Shown one piece after another: positions 37,091-46,900 of a stretch of 64,000 nt of DNA (positions are counted from its first letter, which is position 1; each line of letters begins with the position of its first letter). The position numbers were made by a program, and so were the translations under genes. The DNA lies in contig JAKVOU010000001.1 in NCBI GenBank assembly GCA_022482625.1, positions 434,001 to 498,000 of the forward strand, in the 5' to 3' direction. The notes below the pieces were generated by a model, which was not told the DNA's origin, ran no database searches, and worked only from the letters and a program-made list of their open reading frames with translations. This DNA is from Spirochaetia bacterium (GTDB taxonomy: Bacteria > Spirochaetota > Spirochaetia > Sphaerochaetales > Sphaerochaetaceae).

Positions 37091-39616
37091 ATGTTTACTG
37101 AATCCCTAGTGTATCAGAACCAAGACAGTCTGCTTACATTCATTGCTTCCCATGGTTTGGCTGACAAGGCACATATGTTTGTCCAGGTATTTTTTCCACC
37201 TGCGTACCTCCGAAACCAAATCGAGGCAGTGATGCAGGAGATTACACAAGTCCTACCCAAGGCAAGTATTGCCGGTTGTACTGCTGCCTATAGTTTCTCT
37301 GCAGGCAAGAAGGAAAACTTCGAAGGTCATGTACTGCTCGTCTTCCACAGCTTTGAATCAACTGACATGCGGACAAAATTGGTTGACCTGAGCCATAACG
37401 CTGTTTCCAGTTTTTCGGAAATGGTAAAAGAAGCTGCCAGTGCAATCTCAACACCAGGAACAAAGGGCTTTCTTGTCTTATCTACAAATCCTGATATCGA
37501 CGGAGAAAAAGTAATCTCCGCAATTGAATCAGTCTCACCGCAGAAAACGGAGATATTCGGCAGTGTTGCAGCAGCTTCAAATCAGGACCAACATGGTTTT
37601 GTCTGCAATGAGGAGGCATTGACCGACGAAGGCCTCCTCCTTTGTTCTTTTTCTTCTGAAATTCTCCAGATACATCATCTGTCTTCCAGCAATTGGTCAC
37701 CGATCGGAAAAAAATTCCAGGTGACAAGATGCAACGGACGGGAGTTGGTCGAACTTGACCATCGGGAAGCCAAACAGATCATCATGGCCCATCTTGGCAT
37801 ACAGGATGCCACCAATCTGCTGGATATCAGCTGGCTGTATCCTCTTATGCATATCAATGAGAAAGGACAATGCTATACCTACACCTACCATACACGTACA
37901 GACAGCGGCAGTCTTTTCATGAACAGCGAGTTACCTGTCGGTTCCTTTGTCCAGCTGAGCTATGAGAATCTTACGGATGTGCTCCAAGGTATCCAGCAGG
38001 GGTATGACAAGCTACGGGGCATTGATACAGAATCAGTAATGCTTGTTGCCTGTGTAAGCCGCTATATGCTCCTTGATGACCTCAATTGGCAACTCATATG
38101 GGGATATGGAGGACGGGTTCCCATTACAGGAATGTTCGGTTGGGGTGAATTCAGCAAAATTGACGGAACCAATATGTTTTCAAGTGAGATGCTCGATATA
38201 ATTTCCTTCAGTGAGCACACAGAAAAACCTTTTTCCTATGATTTCATCAAAGATGAAATTTCGCTTGACAAGAGAAAATATGATATGGTGCTCCATCATC
38301 TCATTATGTATTCTGCCAGGGAAATGCAGGATATAAATGACAGGCTCGAGCTTTCAATTGAAGACAAGACCTCACAGCTACGTGAGAACTACTATAGGGA
38401 TCTGGTATCAGGCTTTCCAAATAAAAACAGGCTGTTACGTGATATTGCTCTCAAAAAGGTTGACAAAGTTGCCTATATTGTGTTGCCCTTGCTTCAGCGC
38501 TATGCATCCTACTATGGATTGGAACTTATCCGCAGGCTTGAACGGGCCTTCGGATCTTTCACCAAGTTCTGCTTTGAGAAGGAAAACGGATATTTCTACC
38601 AGATAAGCAGCGAGAGCTATGCAATAGGATGCAGCAACCGGATCAGCTTCCATGATTTTGTTTCAAAGCTGCAGTGGTACCTCGAACTGCTGAAAAAGCA
38701 TATTTTCAGCATCGGTGGAGCCGATATCTATCTTGATGCAACATTGGGCATAGCAGACAGCAACAGCGACAATATCTGTGAAAATGCAAACACTGCCTTA
38801 GTCATTGCCATCAACGAACACCGCCAATACGTCATTTATGATCCGGATTCTGTCTCTGTCACAAAAATGAAGGCAAACATGGAAATGGTATCAAAGATCC
38901 GGTCTGCAATCGAAGAAGATAGGATATTCCCTGTCTTTCAGCCGATTTATGACAATTCAAAACATACGATAACAAAATATGAAGCCCTTGCACGCATGGA
39001 AGATACCGATGGGAGCATAATACCGCCCCTTTCCTTCATAGAAGTAGCAAAACTTTCAGGGCAATATAGTGCAATCACCACAGTCATGATGAAAAAAGCC
39101 TTTGAATTTTTCAAGGAAAGCAAGTATGAATTTTCACTTAATCTCTCAATCTCGGACATCAAGAACGCTGAAAGCAATGCTGCCATCCTTTCCCGTCTGT
39201 CTTCTTTCCCAAAACCTCAGCACGTCGTATTCGAAATCCTTGAAACGGAAAAAATCGAGGAATTTGAAGAAGTTCAGCAATTCATCAGCAGAGTAAAGCA
39301 ACTGGGAGGACATATTGCACTCGATGATTTTGGAAACGGATATTCGAACATGATGTATCTTACACGCCTGGATATCGATTATATCAAGTTGGACGGTTCA
39401 ATAGTCAAAGATGCCGCGACTGACAAAGTTGCCGAGAATGCAGTAAAGACAATGTTGAACTTTGTAAAGATCACAGGCCAGAAGGTTATAGCGGAATATG
39501 TCAGTGACCAGGCAATCCAACAGAAAATACAAGAACTTGGTGTCGATTACTCACAAGGATATTACATAGGCCGCCCCGCAAAGATGCTGCTGCCGGATGA
39601 TTTCTCATTGGCTTGA
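37091..39616 (+). CDS. FIST-sensor protein with degenerate GGDEF and intact EAL domain
   Basis: Probable c-di-GMP phosphodiesterase. 841 residues. FIST N and C sensory domains span about 1-380 (ASIAGCTAAYSF, FGSVAAASNQDQHG, FGWGEFS). A coiled segment leads to a GGDEF-like domain (~430-590) whose signature loop reads SSESYAIG, so cyclase activity is unlikely. The EAL domain (~605-835) keeps YEALARM, LNLSISD, ALDDFGNGYSN, YIKLDGSIV and QGYYIGRP. No membrane segment is seen, so it is cytoplasmic. FIST domains are thought to bind small ligands such as amino acids; its place 82 nt after metA is suggestive only. Confidence 0.88.
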   Translation: MFTESLVYQNQDSLLTFIASHGLADKAHMFVQVFFPPAYLRNQIEAVMQEITQVLPKASIAGCTAAYSFSAGKKENFEGHVLLVFHSFESTDMRTKLVDLSHNAVSSFSEMVKEAASAISTPGTKGFLVLSTNPDIDGEKVISAIESVSPQKTEIFGSVAAASNQDQHGFVCNEEALTDEGLLLCSFSSEILQIHHLSSSNWSPIGKKFQVTRCNGRELVELDHREAKQIIMAHLGIQDATNLLDISWLYPLMHINEKGQCYTYTYHTRTDSGSLFMNSELPVGSFVQLSYENLTDVLQGIQQGYDKLRGIDTESVMLVACVSRYMLLDDLNWQLIWGYGGRVPITGMFGWGEFSKIDGTNMFSSEMLDIISFSEHTEKPFSYDFIKDEISLDKRKYDMVLHHLIMYSAREMQDINDRLELSIEDKTSQLRENYYRDLVSGFPNKNRLLRDIALKKVDKVAYIVLPLLQRYASYYGLELIRRLERAFGSFTKFCFEKENGYFYQISSESYAIGCSNRISFHDFVSKLQWYLELLKKHIFSIGGADIYLDATLGIADSNSDNICENANTALVIAINEHRQYVIYDPDSVSVTKMKANMEMVSKIRSAIEEDRIFPVFQPIYDNSKHTITKYEALARMEDTDGSIIPPLSFIEVAKLSGQYSAITTVMMKKAFEFFKESKYEFSLNLSISDIKNAESNAAILSRLSSFPKPQHVVFEILETEKIEEFEEVQQFISRVKQLGGHIALDDFGNGYSNMMYLTRLDIDYIKLDGSIVKDAATDKVAENAVKTMLNFVKITGQKVIAEYVSDQAIQQKIQELGVDYSQGYYIGRPAKMLLPDDFSLA

Positions 39617-39653
39617 GAAACATGGTGCAGCATTCTGGGATAAGGCCTGTCCG

Positions 39654-40337
39654 TCACCCAATCAGATAGCCGCAGTCGACACAGATTGTCTGTCCCGTGA
39701 CGGCAGTGTTCCTCGCCAAGAACAGTACGGCAGAAGCAATGTCTTCCGGTTCCACAAGACGCTTTATGACTGCGCGGGCAAGGAATTTACCCTTAGTGGG
39801 GTTTTCCGGCCGATCAAGATAAGGAGCGTTGATAAGTCCTGGAGCTACTGCATTTACCCGTATTGACTGAGGACCGAGTTCTGCTGCCAGGCTTCGTGTA
39901 TATGATACGACAGCACCTTTGGAAGCATCGTAATGGACTGTCTTTCCGAAGCCAGGATGAAATGCATTGGAAGAAGCAATGTTGATGATGCTACCATGAT
40001 GCAGTGCAAGAAGAGGAATTGCATGTTTGCAACAAAGAAACATGCCTTTGACATTGACATCAAAGACGTTGGTAAAATCATGGATATCCAATTCCTGTTG
40101 CAGGCTTTCAGTAAAAACACCACTTACATTGACCAGAAGGTCAAGGGCAGTGAAGCTGGAAAAGAACTTGCTTACCTGTACCTCATCGACATTGTTCAAT
40201 TGCCTGAAAGTACATCCCTGCATAGCATTGGGTGCATGTGCACAGTAGGTACCGATTACGGTATAGCCTTCCTTCACCAACTGCGCACAGATACTGCGAC
40301 CTATATTGCTGCTTCCTCCGACTACCACAGCTTGCAT
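39654..40337 (-). CDS. Short-chain dehydrogenase/reductase
   Basis: Classical SDR of 227 residues. Nucleotide-binding VVGGSSNIGRSI at the N-terminus, the NVSG strand (NNAG equivalent), catalytic Ser in INIASSNA and YxxxK in HYDASKGAVV. The C-terminus has VTGQTICVDCG. Substrate unknown. The ATG at 40337 has GGAAGGAGG upstream and lies 2 nt after the cupin stop. Last gene of the phosphorylase-cupin-SDR cluster. Confidence 0.87.
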   Translation of the reverse strand: MQAVVVGGSSNIGRSICAQLVKEGYTVIGTYCAHAPNAMQGCTFRQLNNVDEVQVSKFFSSFTALDLLVNVSGVFTESLQQELDIHDFTNVFDVNVKGMFLCCKHAIPLLALHHGSIINIASSNAFHPGFGKTVHYDASKGAVVSYTRSLAAELGPQSIRVNAVAPGLINAPYLDRPENPTKGKFLARAVIKRLVEPEDIASAVLFLARNTAVTGQTICVDCGYLIG

Positions 40338-40339
40338 CA

Positions 40340-40819
40340 CTAAGCCTCCTTCCCTGCAAGGAAATCTCCAAGAAAAGCTACACCTGGATACATTTCAAGC
40401 AATTCCCTTCCTCCCAGTTCAAAGGCATCGTACCGGAAAGCAGGAACAAGGACACAGGCAACCAAAGCCCAATGGCCGCCGTGCTTCAGACGGGTTCCCT
40501 GCCAGCAATCATTCTCCACCAAAGCATAAGGGGCATATCCCTCACCAGCCTTTCCCAAGATGGTCAAGCTGTGGGTACCGTCCGGCAACAACTGAAGCTG
40601 TTCGACAGGATCCCCATCAAGGAACAACCAAGATTCATCATGGGCAAGGCGATGCAATGCTGAAAAACTGTTTTCCGTCATAAGATAGTAAATGATAGAA
40701 CCAGCTTCCTTTTCCTTGCCGTCCTTGAAAGTCATGACCCTATGGAAATAACCACCTTCTTTCTCAAGGGGAACCAGATGCAACTGTTCAATAAGTTGCG
40801 TTGCATCTAGCGTGGCCAT
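40340..40819 (-). CDS. Cupin-type DUF985 protein
   Basis: 159 residues matching the DUF985/cupin_5 pattern: LVPLEKEGGYFHRV, SIIYYLMTENSFSALHRLAHDESWLFLDGDPV, and GTRLKHGGHWALVACVLVPAFRYDAFEL. The family is a small beta-barrel; biochemical role unknown. It overlaps the phosphorylase end by 13 nt and precedes the SDR. Confidence 0.85.
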   Translation of the reverse strand: MATLDATQLIEQLHLVPLEKEGGYFHRVMTFKDGKEKEAGSIIYYLMTENSFSALHRLAHDESWLFLDGDPVEQLQLLPDGTHSLTILGKAGEGYAPYALVENDCWQGTRLKHGGHWALVACVLVPAFRYDAFELGGRELLEMYPGVAFLGDFLAGKEA

Positions 40820-41640
40820 TCTGTTACCAACTGTTTCATGTAAGCGGTAAACGTATCTTTTACCTTCATGCTGGTCTCAAGTACGTCGTTGCCGTCAATG
40901 GCTTTCTTGGTCATGCCCGCACCCATGTTGGTCAGACAGCTTAGGCCAAGCGTCCGAAGTCCCAGATAGGCTGCAGTTATGGCTTCAGGGACGGTAGACA
41001 TACCCACAGCATCAGCACCCAATAGCCTTGCTGCCCTGATTTCAGCCGGTGTTTCAAAATTCGGACCGGTAAAGTATTGGTAGACCCCTTCCTTGATGGC
41101 AATATGCTGCCTGCTGGCAATTTCCCGGGCATATTTCCTAAGCTCTGCATCATAGGCATTTGACATATCAAAGAAACGGGGGCCAAGAAGCCCATCCTGC
41201 TGTTGCCCGGTAAGCGGAGACTCTGCCTGCAGCTTGATATGGTCACTTATGACCATCAAGTCTCCCGGCTGCCATTTTTCGTTGAGACACCCCGCCGCAT
41301 TGGTAAGAATCAAATACTTGACACCGAGCAATTTCAGGACTTTGATCGGATATGCAATGGTCTGCATGGAATATCCTTCATAATGATGGAATCGTCCTTG
41401 CATACAGATTATATGACGGCCACCTAGATCGCCGGTAAGCAACTTTCCTGTATGTCCAGGAGCCGTGGAAACCGGAAAATATGGTATCTCCTTGTAAGGA
41501 ATGGCAATGGTTTCTGATAATTCTTCGCCGAACTGTCCCAGTCCACTTCCAAGTATCAAGGCAATGTCAGCGACCTGTGTCCCGAATATTTCAGAAAGGT
41601 ATGCTACGGATTCTTCCAATTGTTCTCGTTCTGTCATCAT
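40807..41640 (-). CDS. Trimeric purine nucleoside phosphorylase (inosine/guanosine type)
   Basis: Splits purine ribonucleosides with phosphate. 277 residues. LILGSGLGQF phosphate loop, the APGHTGKLL motif, MQGRFHHYEGY, and TGPNFETPAEIRAARLLGADAVGMSTVPE. The Glu of FETPAE and Asn of LTNMGAGM are the pair that bind 6-oxopurines in the low-molecular-weight class. A second, hexamer-type phosphorylase is encoded at 62,971. Two tandem ATG codons (41640, 41637) are equally good. Confidence 0.92.
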   Translation of the reverse strand: MMTEREQLEESVAYLSEIFGTQVADIALILGSGLGQFGEELSETIAIPYKEIPYFPVSTAPGHTGKLLTGDLGGRHIICMQGRFHHYEGYSMQTIAYPIKVLKLLGVKYLILTNAAGCLNEKWQPGDLMVISDHIKLQAESPLTGQQQDGLLGPRFFDMSNAYDAELRKYAREIASRQHIAIKEGVYQYFTGPNFETPAEIRAARLLGADAVGMSTVPEAITAAYLGLRTLGLSCLTNMGAGMTKKAIDGNDVLETSMKVKDTFTAYMKQLVTEWPR

Positions 41641-41785
41641 ATCAAACGAGGATATCCTCTATCCTCTTCTCCTACTCTTAAAGGCTTCGCTATACCCTGA
41701 TGACAAGCAAGCCATCAGTATGGCAACGCAGAAACTCTGCAAGGGAATGATAAAGGATACGGCACGGTGTTGCAATATATCCTGT

Positions 41786-42244
41786 TTATGTGGCCTGCCA
41801 GCCTTCAAGGTCCAACAACCACTTCTTCTTTTCCAATCCGCCGCCATAACCTGTCAAGGATCCATCTGCACCGATTACCCTGTGGCACGGATAGATGATT
41901 GCCAGTGGATTGCGATGTATGGCCTGCCCTGCTCCCCTGCAGGCATTGGGACTGCCTGCCATACCTGCTATGGCTCCATAGGTCAGTGTCTGACCATAAG
42001 GTATCTGCAGCAAGGCTTGCCAGACGCGTTTTTGGAAATCCGTACCTTCCAGGCAACATTCCACCTTGAAGTCTTTCAATTTCCCGGCAAAGTAGTCGTC
42101 AAGTTGCCTGAATACCTCACACGAGAACAACGAAGAAGAAGCCCCTGGATCCTCTCCGTCACAATAATTGAGACGATAGGCAACCTCATGTTGATATTCC
42201 AGGCGAACCCAACCGATTGGGGTAAGATGAAATGCATGTTCCAT
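41786..42244 (-). CDS. ogt: Methylated-DNA--protein-cysteine methyltransferase
   Basis: Suicide repair of O6-alkylguanine. 152 residues. The acceptor cysteine is in IIYPCHRVIGADGSLTGYGGG; TDFQKRVWQALLQIPYGQTLTYGAIA is the helix-turn-helix region with the arginine finger side in ACRGAGQAIHRNP. AGGAGG precedes the ATG. Divergent from the TIGR00300 gene. Confidence 0.94.
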   Translation of the reverse strand: MEHAFHLTPIGWVRLEYQHEVAYRLNYCDGEDPGASSSLFSCEVFRQLDDYFAGKLKDFKVECCLEGTDFQKRVWQALLQIPYGQTLTYGAIAGMAGSPNACRGAGQAIHRNPLAIIYPCHRVIGADGSLTGYGGGLEKKKWLLDLEGWQAT

Positions 42245-42265
42245 TATGGATTTCCTCCTGTACCA

Positions 42266-42294
42266 ATGATACGATATCAGGATAACACCTGCAA
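42266..42294 (-). promoter_or_regulatory. Possible promoter for the alkyltransferase gene
   Basis: On the minus strand: TTGCAG, 17-bp spacer, TATCAT, about 22 nt before the ATG at 42244. The -10 is 5 of 6, the -35 is weak. Confidence 0.35.
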
Positions 42295-42342
42295 CACAAA
42301 CCGGCTCTTTACAGCTTATTCCGATAGCAGCATACTATATGT

Positions 42343-43632
42343 ATGGAAAAACGACTATTCAGATGCGAAGGACACTTGATCGATTCCGGTCTGCTTTCCA
42401 AAGTACTCAATACGATACTGGAAGCAGGATCTGATTACCATATTACTGATTTTGTCATCGGAAAGACACCGGATCAGACTTCTTCCGTAAAAATCGCTGT
42501 CATGTCCAAAGATAGCCACAGCCTGAAGGAACTGACGGTACGGCTCGGAAAACTCGGAGCCTATGAGGAAGAAGTCCCGCCGGCAATATTCAAGGCGGCA
42601 GACAGGGACAAACATGCTCCCGAAGATTTCTATTCTACGACAAACCACCGCAGTGAAGTCTTTACCGAGGGGACTTGGCATAAAGTGCTGGACCAAAGGA
42701 TGGACGCAGTCATCGTCAGGGCTGCCGATGGACTGCTCCGCTGTACAAAGCTGAGAAACATAAAGGCAGGCGACATGATACTTTGCAACGGAGAATCGGT
42801 AAGAGTATTTCCTCCTCAGGCAAGCAGACGGAAAAGCAACGGCTTTGCATTCATGGACAATGCAGTATCAAGCGAACGAAGCGGTGAAACAGCCATACGC
42901 GGTGTTGCAGACATGATGAGTACGATCAGGCACGACCATGGCAGAATCATCGTTGTCTGCGGACCGGTAGTCGTACATACCGGAGGTGCCGATGCCTTGG
43001 CATCCTTGATTCGCAAAGGCTATGTCCAAGGCTTCCTCGGAGGCAATGCAGTTGCAGTACATGACCTGGAATATCGTTTTTTCGGCACCAGCCTCGGCAT
43101 AGATCTCAAGACAGGGAAACAGACAGAACACGGCCATGACCACCACATGAAGGCAATCAACAGGATCTACGGCTATGGTTCGATAAGGAATGCCATTGCC
43201 AGCGGTGCGCTGAAGGAAGGGCTGATGTTTGAAGTCCTCACCAACGGCATACCCTACTGCCTGGCCGGTTCCATACGTGACGACGGACCTCTTCCTGAAA
43301 CGGTCAATGACATGATCGAAGCCCAAAGACAATATGCCTCCATCATCAAGGATGCCGATATGATACTGATGCTTTCCACCATGCTCCATTCAATCGGCAC
43401 AGGCAATATGACACCTTCGCATGTACACACCATCTGTGTGGATATCAATCCGGCCGTCGTGACAAAGCTATCCGACAGAGGTACAGGACAAGCCGTCGGC
43501 ATCGTCAGTGATGTCGGACTTTTCCTGCGCGAGCTTGATGCCAGTCTCAGACCCCTACCAGGTTCCGCCGCCGCCGCCGCCGAAACCGCCGCCGGAGAAG
43601 CCACCGCCGCCGCCTCCGATACCACCACCTGA
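42343..43632 (+). CDS. Ornithine cyclodeaminase / LOR-SDH domain protein (TIGR00300 family)
   Basis: The family includes archaeal-type ornithine cyclodeaminase and the C-terminal part of the ArgZ/AgrE arginine enzymes. 429 residues. Starts RCEGHLIDSGLLSKVLNTILEAG (the family N-terminus). The NAD-binding Rossmann part has IIVVCGPVVVHTGGADAL, FLGGNAVAVHDLE and the GSIRDDGPLPE loop. From about residue 404 the protein ends in an Ala/Thr-rich low-complexity tail that exists only because the frame runs antisense through the Gly-rich tail of the DUF2207 gene (78-nt overlap). No Shine-Dalgarno sequence is evident. Confidence 0.8.
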   Translation: MEKRLFRCEGHLIDSGLLSKVLNTILEAGSDYHITDFVIGKTPDQTSSVKIAVMSKDSHSLKELTVRLGKLGAYEEEVPPAIFKAADRDKHAPEDFYSTTNHRSEVFTEGTWHKVLDQRMDAVIVRAADGLLRCTKLRNIKAGDMILCNGESVRVFPPQASRRKSNGFAFMDNAVSSERSGETAIRGVADMMSTIRHDHGRIIVVCGPVVVHTGGADALASLIRKGYVQGFLGGNAVAVHDLEYRFFGTSLGIDLKTGKQTEHGHDHHMKAINRIYGYGSIRNAIASGALKEGLMFEVLTNGIPYCLAGSIRDDGPLPETVNDMIEAQRQYASIIKDADMILMLSTMLHSIGTGNMTPSHVHTICVDINPAVVTKLSDRGTGQAVGIVSDVGLFLRELDASLRPLPGSAAAAAETAAGEATAAASDTTT

Positions 43633-45445
43633 ATGGGCAGCCTGTGCACGCATTGTCTCAGAAATTGTATGCTGCAATGAAGAAGAAAGTCCCATATAGA
43701 GCCCCGAATACATGAAAATTCCCGGTCCTGTGTACCATACAGGATTATCGAGATGGAAAGTCTCGAATTTCTTCGACCACTTTTTTCTCAAGCCCCAGCA
43801 CAATGGCATACGACAGAAGATGATAGTAGAGCATCGGCTGCTCATCGATCAGACGCTTCAGCTTGTCAAGCTCCACATACTCAATGAAAGACTTGAATCC
43901 AAGGGCCTGCTGCAATATCTGCTGCGCATATGGACTACGCTTTTCAATGGCCGCTGTAAGGATTGACAGCAGCAGACTGAAGATGCCGGTCCCCAATGCA
44001 TATCGGAAGGAAAGCGCCGTAGGAAATGCCAATAAGAATTCTATGATCAGAAAATCTGCAGCACAGACGATAAGAAACAGCAATGAAATTCCTACGATCT
44101 TTCCTGCCTTGCTGAATATCTTCTTGCCTGCACTGTGGTTGATGAGCCTGTCAGTAGGGACATAGAGAACCAGGAAAAGCAAGAAGCAAAGAAGAGAAGG
44201 AGCTATGGCAGCTGCCGGTATGCCTTTTCCCAAGGCAATGCTGAGCACAACAAAGGCTACAGCTCCAAGGAGGATGGCAAGCAGCTTTGCTCTTTTGCTC
44301 TTCTTGTTCTTCAGGCTATGTTCACCTTCAAAGTAACTTGCACATTCGGTTTCAGCCCTACGCAAGCCCTCCACGAAGGAACTGCCGAACTGCGATGGGT
44401 CATGGCTCATGCCTACCACAGGTGTCGCACCGAGGAACACATGGTACAGCTGTTCCTCTGCCGTACTTGTAAATTTCGGGGCAGCTGCAAGACAGGTATA
44501 GGTATAGCTCTTCTTGGCAAACATCCCTTTTCCCGTCTCTTCTTCCTGTATGGAAATGTAACCTTTGTCGGCCCAATAGAAAAGCATGGCAACGGCATCA
44601 CTGTCATTCGCCGAGCCTTTGAGCAAATGAGCCAGCAACATCGGAGAAAGATCATCAGGAGGATCAAAGGTCTCTACATCAATCAGTTTTTCATCCTTTC
44701 CATATTTCAGATACAAGGCAAAAACCAATCCCAGCAACAGGACAAGCAGGGCTAGGTACGGAACAAAAAACCCTCTTGCTATACCTATTGGATCCCTTGC
44801 TCCGACAAATGAACCGTCAGGAAGCCTGACGTTGACAGTAAGTCCCTCACCGGGTGCAAAACCGTAAGCAGTTCCAGAAATCGTCTTGCCATCATCAGAA
44901 AGCGTATAGTTGACATTGCCACCGACACTGCCATAGGCACCCCGGCTGAAGACAATCCTGTCATTACGCAGATCAAACGGTGTCTGGATTGTAAAATCAA
45001 GCCGGTCAAAAGGCAGTTGCCAGCCAGTACCGAGTATATTGTAATACAGCTGGTCATAGCCGTCATTCTGGTCTGCACCGATATCATAGGAATAACTGAG
45101 TGTGTAATGCTGCACACCACTGACAAGCCTGTCAGGATCCCCTACCTTCACCATGACGTTTCCACTTTGCCTGTCAACGGAAAACTTTTCCGAACATCGG
45201 ATATCGGAGACCCTGACCATATAATCATTCGAGGAATTTGTAGGAATGACCCTGTAGAATCCATGTCGAGGACTGTCGAAGAATAACTGATAATTTTCCT
45301 GTACATCAAGTACATTGTTCTTGTTGGCAACGACCTTGACAGCAATTTCATTGCCACTGTCTACGGCAAACAACGGCAACAGGACAAAGCAACCTAAGAA
45401 AAGCAAAAAGCTTCTTTTCATCTGCAACTTGCTGGAATTTAGCAT
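43555..45445 (-). pseudogene. DUF2207 membrane protein, frameshifted at an A6 run
   Basis: DUF2207 proteins have a signal peptide, an N-terminal beta domain, membrane segments and a Gly-rich C-terminus; function unknown. The first frame (45445-43745) gives 566 residues: a signal-like N-terminus (MKRSFLLFLGCFVLLPLFA from residue 9), extracellular NSSNDYMVRVSDI, a membrane helix VPYLALLVLLLGLVFALYL, and further helices at ~385-500. At 43781-43786 (six A on the coding strand, after LGLEKK) it runs into an early stop at 43745. The next frame continues WSKKFETFHLDNPVWYTG and ends in SGGGIGGGGGGFSGGGFG, the expected family tail, at 43555. One inserted A explains it. True mutation, slippage or a read error are all possible. 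Confidence 0.8.
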
Positions 45446-45567
45446 CAGGACCTTCCTTCGGATGTTATTTTGGTTACAGTATTTTGCTTACAGGTCCCTA
45501 CTTGTCAAGGAGGAACCTTCTTCCCTGTCCGTACCCTTTTGCTATATCCTTCGTGAAAGGAGAACTC

Positions 45568-46605
45568 ATGATACTCAGTTGCAGCAGGCGATGCGACATC
45601 CCTTCATTTTTCCCCAGATGGCTTGTTTCCAGACTTGAAGCCGGTTATGTCCTTGTCCGAAATCCCTATGACAGGCATAAGGTCAGCAGAATAAGCCTGC
45701 AACCTGAAGTTGTAGATGCCATGATATTCTGGTCAAAGAATCCCCAACCGCTTTTCCCTTATCTGGACCGTATCCCCTATCCATATTACTTCCAGTTTAC
45801 CCTGACGCCTTACGGCAAGGAACTTGAACCGAATCTCCCGGACAAGAAAAGTTATCTGGTCCCTGCCTTCAAAAATCTGGTAGAGCTTCTGGAACATGAC
45901 CGCTGGGGACAGGGTCGTTCCAGAGTACTTTGGCGATGGGACCCGATCATATTGACCGATAAGATGGATGAAAACTTCCACCTGGAACAGTTTGAAATCT
46001 ATTGTCAGCTGCTTGAAGGATATACCGGACGGTGTACCATAAGCATTCTCGATGCCTACACAAGGACAAAGAAGAATCTAAGAGGCCTTCCCGTACAGTA
46101 TCGTTCACCGAAGGACCTTTCCCAACTGGCAGTTTCAATGGTCGATATCGGCAAAGAACATGGAATTGATGTGGTAAGCTGCTGTGAAGACGAACTTGGC
46201 ATCAGGAAGGGAGCCTGCATTGATGCCGCCTTGCTTGACGGGTTGTTTTCCTTGGGACTGACCGTGCAGAAAGACAAAGGCCAACGGCCCGGATGCAGAT
46301 GTTGCAACAGCATCGACATAGGAAGCTATGACTGCTGTCTCTGGGGCTGCAGATACTGTTATGCAACAGGAAGTCTTGCTGCAGCACAGCAAAATGTAAG
46401 CCTGCATGACGAGAAAAGTCCTCTTCTCTATGGAAACATAGACAAGGCTGACATCATCACAGAACGGAAGATGTGCAGCCTTGTGTCCGGTTTGCCTTCA
46501 CTGAAAACTAGAAATGTGACAACTGCTGTATTACGAAAACAGAGAGATGCTTCAGCCCCCTCGCTCCACCCATCAATACGGGGCAAGCCCCAAGGTATTT
46601 CTTAG
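45568..46605 (+). CDS. DUF1848 protein with C-terminal CxxxCxxC cluster
   Basis: 345 residues from the ATG at 45568 (AAAGGAGA upstream). The N-terminus MILSCSRRCDIPSFFPRWL and VVDAMIFWSKNPQP are the DUF1848 hallmarks. SILDAYTRTKKN and a run of cysteines follow (CCEDELGI, GCRCCNSIDIGSYDCC), then CLWGCRYCYAT, a probable [4Fe-4S] site. The fold is TIM-barrel-like and radical-SAM related, but the reaction is unknown. The last ~30 residues, after ITERKMCSLVSG, look like a non-family extension. Divergent from the DUF2207 gene. Confidence 0.85.
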   Translation: MILSCSRRCDIPSFFPRWLVSRLEAGYVLVRNPYDRHKVSRISLQPEVVDAMIFWSKNPQPLFPYLDRIPYPYYFQFTLTPYGKELEPNLPDKKSYLVPAFKNLVELLEHDRWGQGRSRVLWRWDPIILTDKMDENFHLEQFEIYCQLLEGYTGRCTISILDAYTRTKKNLRGLPVQYRSPKDLSQLAVSMVDIGKEHGIDVVSCCEDELGIRKGACIDAALLDGLFSLGLTVQKDKGQRPGCRCCNSIDIGSYDCCLWGCRYCYATGSLAAAQQNVSLHDEKSPLLYGNIDKADIITERKMCSLVSGLPSLKTRNVTTAVLRKQRDASAPSLHPSIRGKPQGIS

Positions 46606-46900
46606 ACATCAGGGCATGCGCTTCTAAGATGAATTATAATTGTCCATAGTCATTCTTTTCACTTTAATTCTCTATACAACTCCGCCATTACGTTCTTGTT
46701 TGTATAATTTTATATATTCACTATAAGATGAAATATCAAATTCGACATACTGTGCAATAAGTACCAATATTTGATTTTCTGATTTCTAATACTTACATAA
46801 CTTATTCAAGCCATAGATTTTCACATGGCAAACAACGGCGAATTCAGATCCTTTAGTTCCAAAAGATATGCTATATCGTTTGGAACACATAAAATTGTAA
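46606..46900. other. A/T-rich spacer downstream of the protease gene
   Basis: 295 bases without a gene, marking the change from host-like composition to the A/T-rich island. The only clear structure is the hairpin at 46856-46886. Confidence 0.5.
46856..46886. repeat. Strong stem-loop just 3' of the protease gene
   Basis: GTTCCAAA (46856-46863) pairs with TTTGGAAC (46879-46886). One mismatch inside, GATAT (46865-46869) pairs with ATATC (46873-46877) around a 3-nt loop GCT. It begins 15 nt past the protease stop. No T-run follows on the minus strand, so it is an mRNA 3' stem or an element boundary rather than a classical terminator. Confidence 0.7.
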
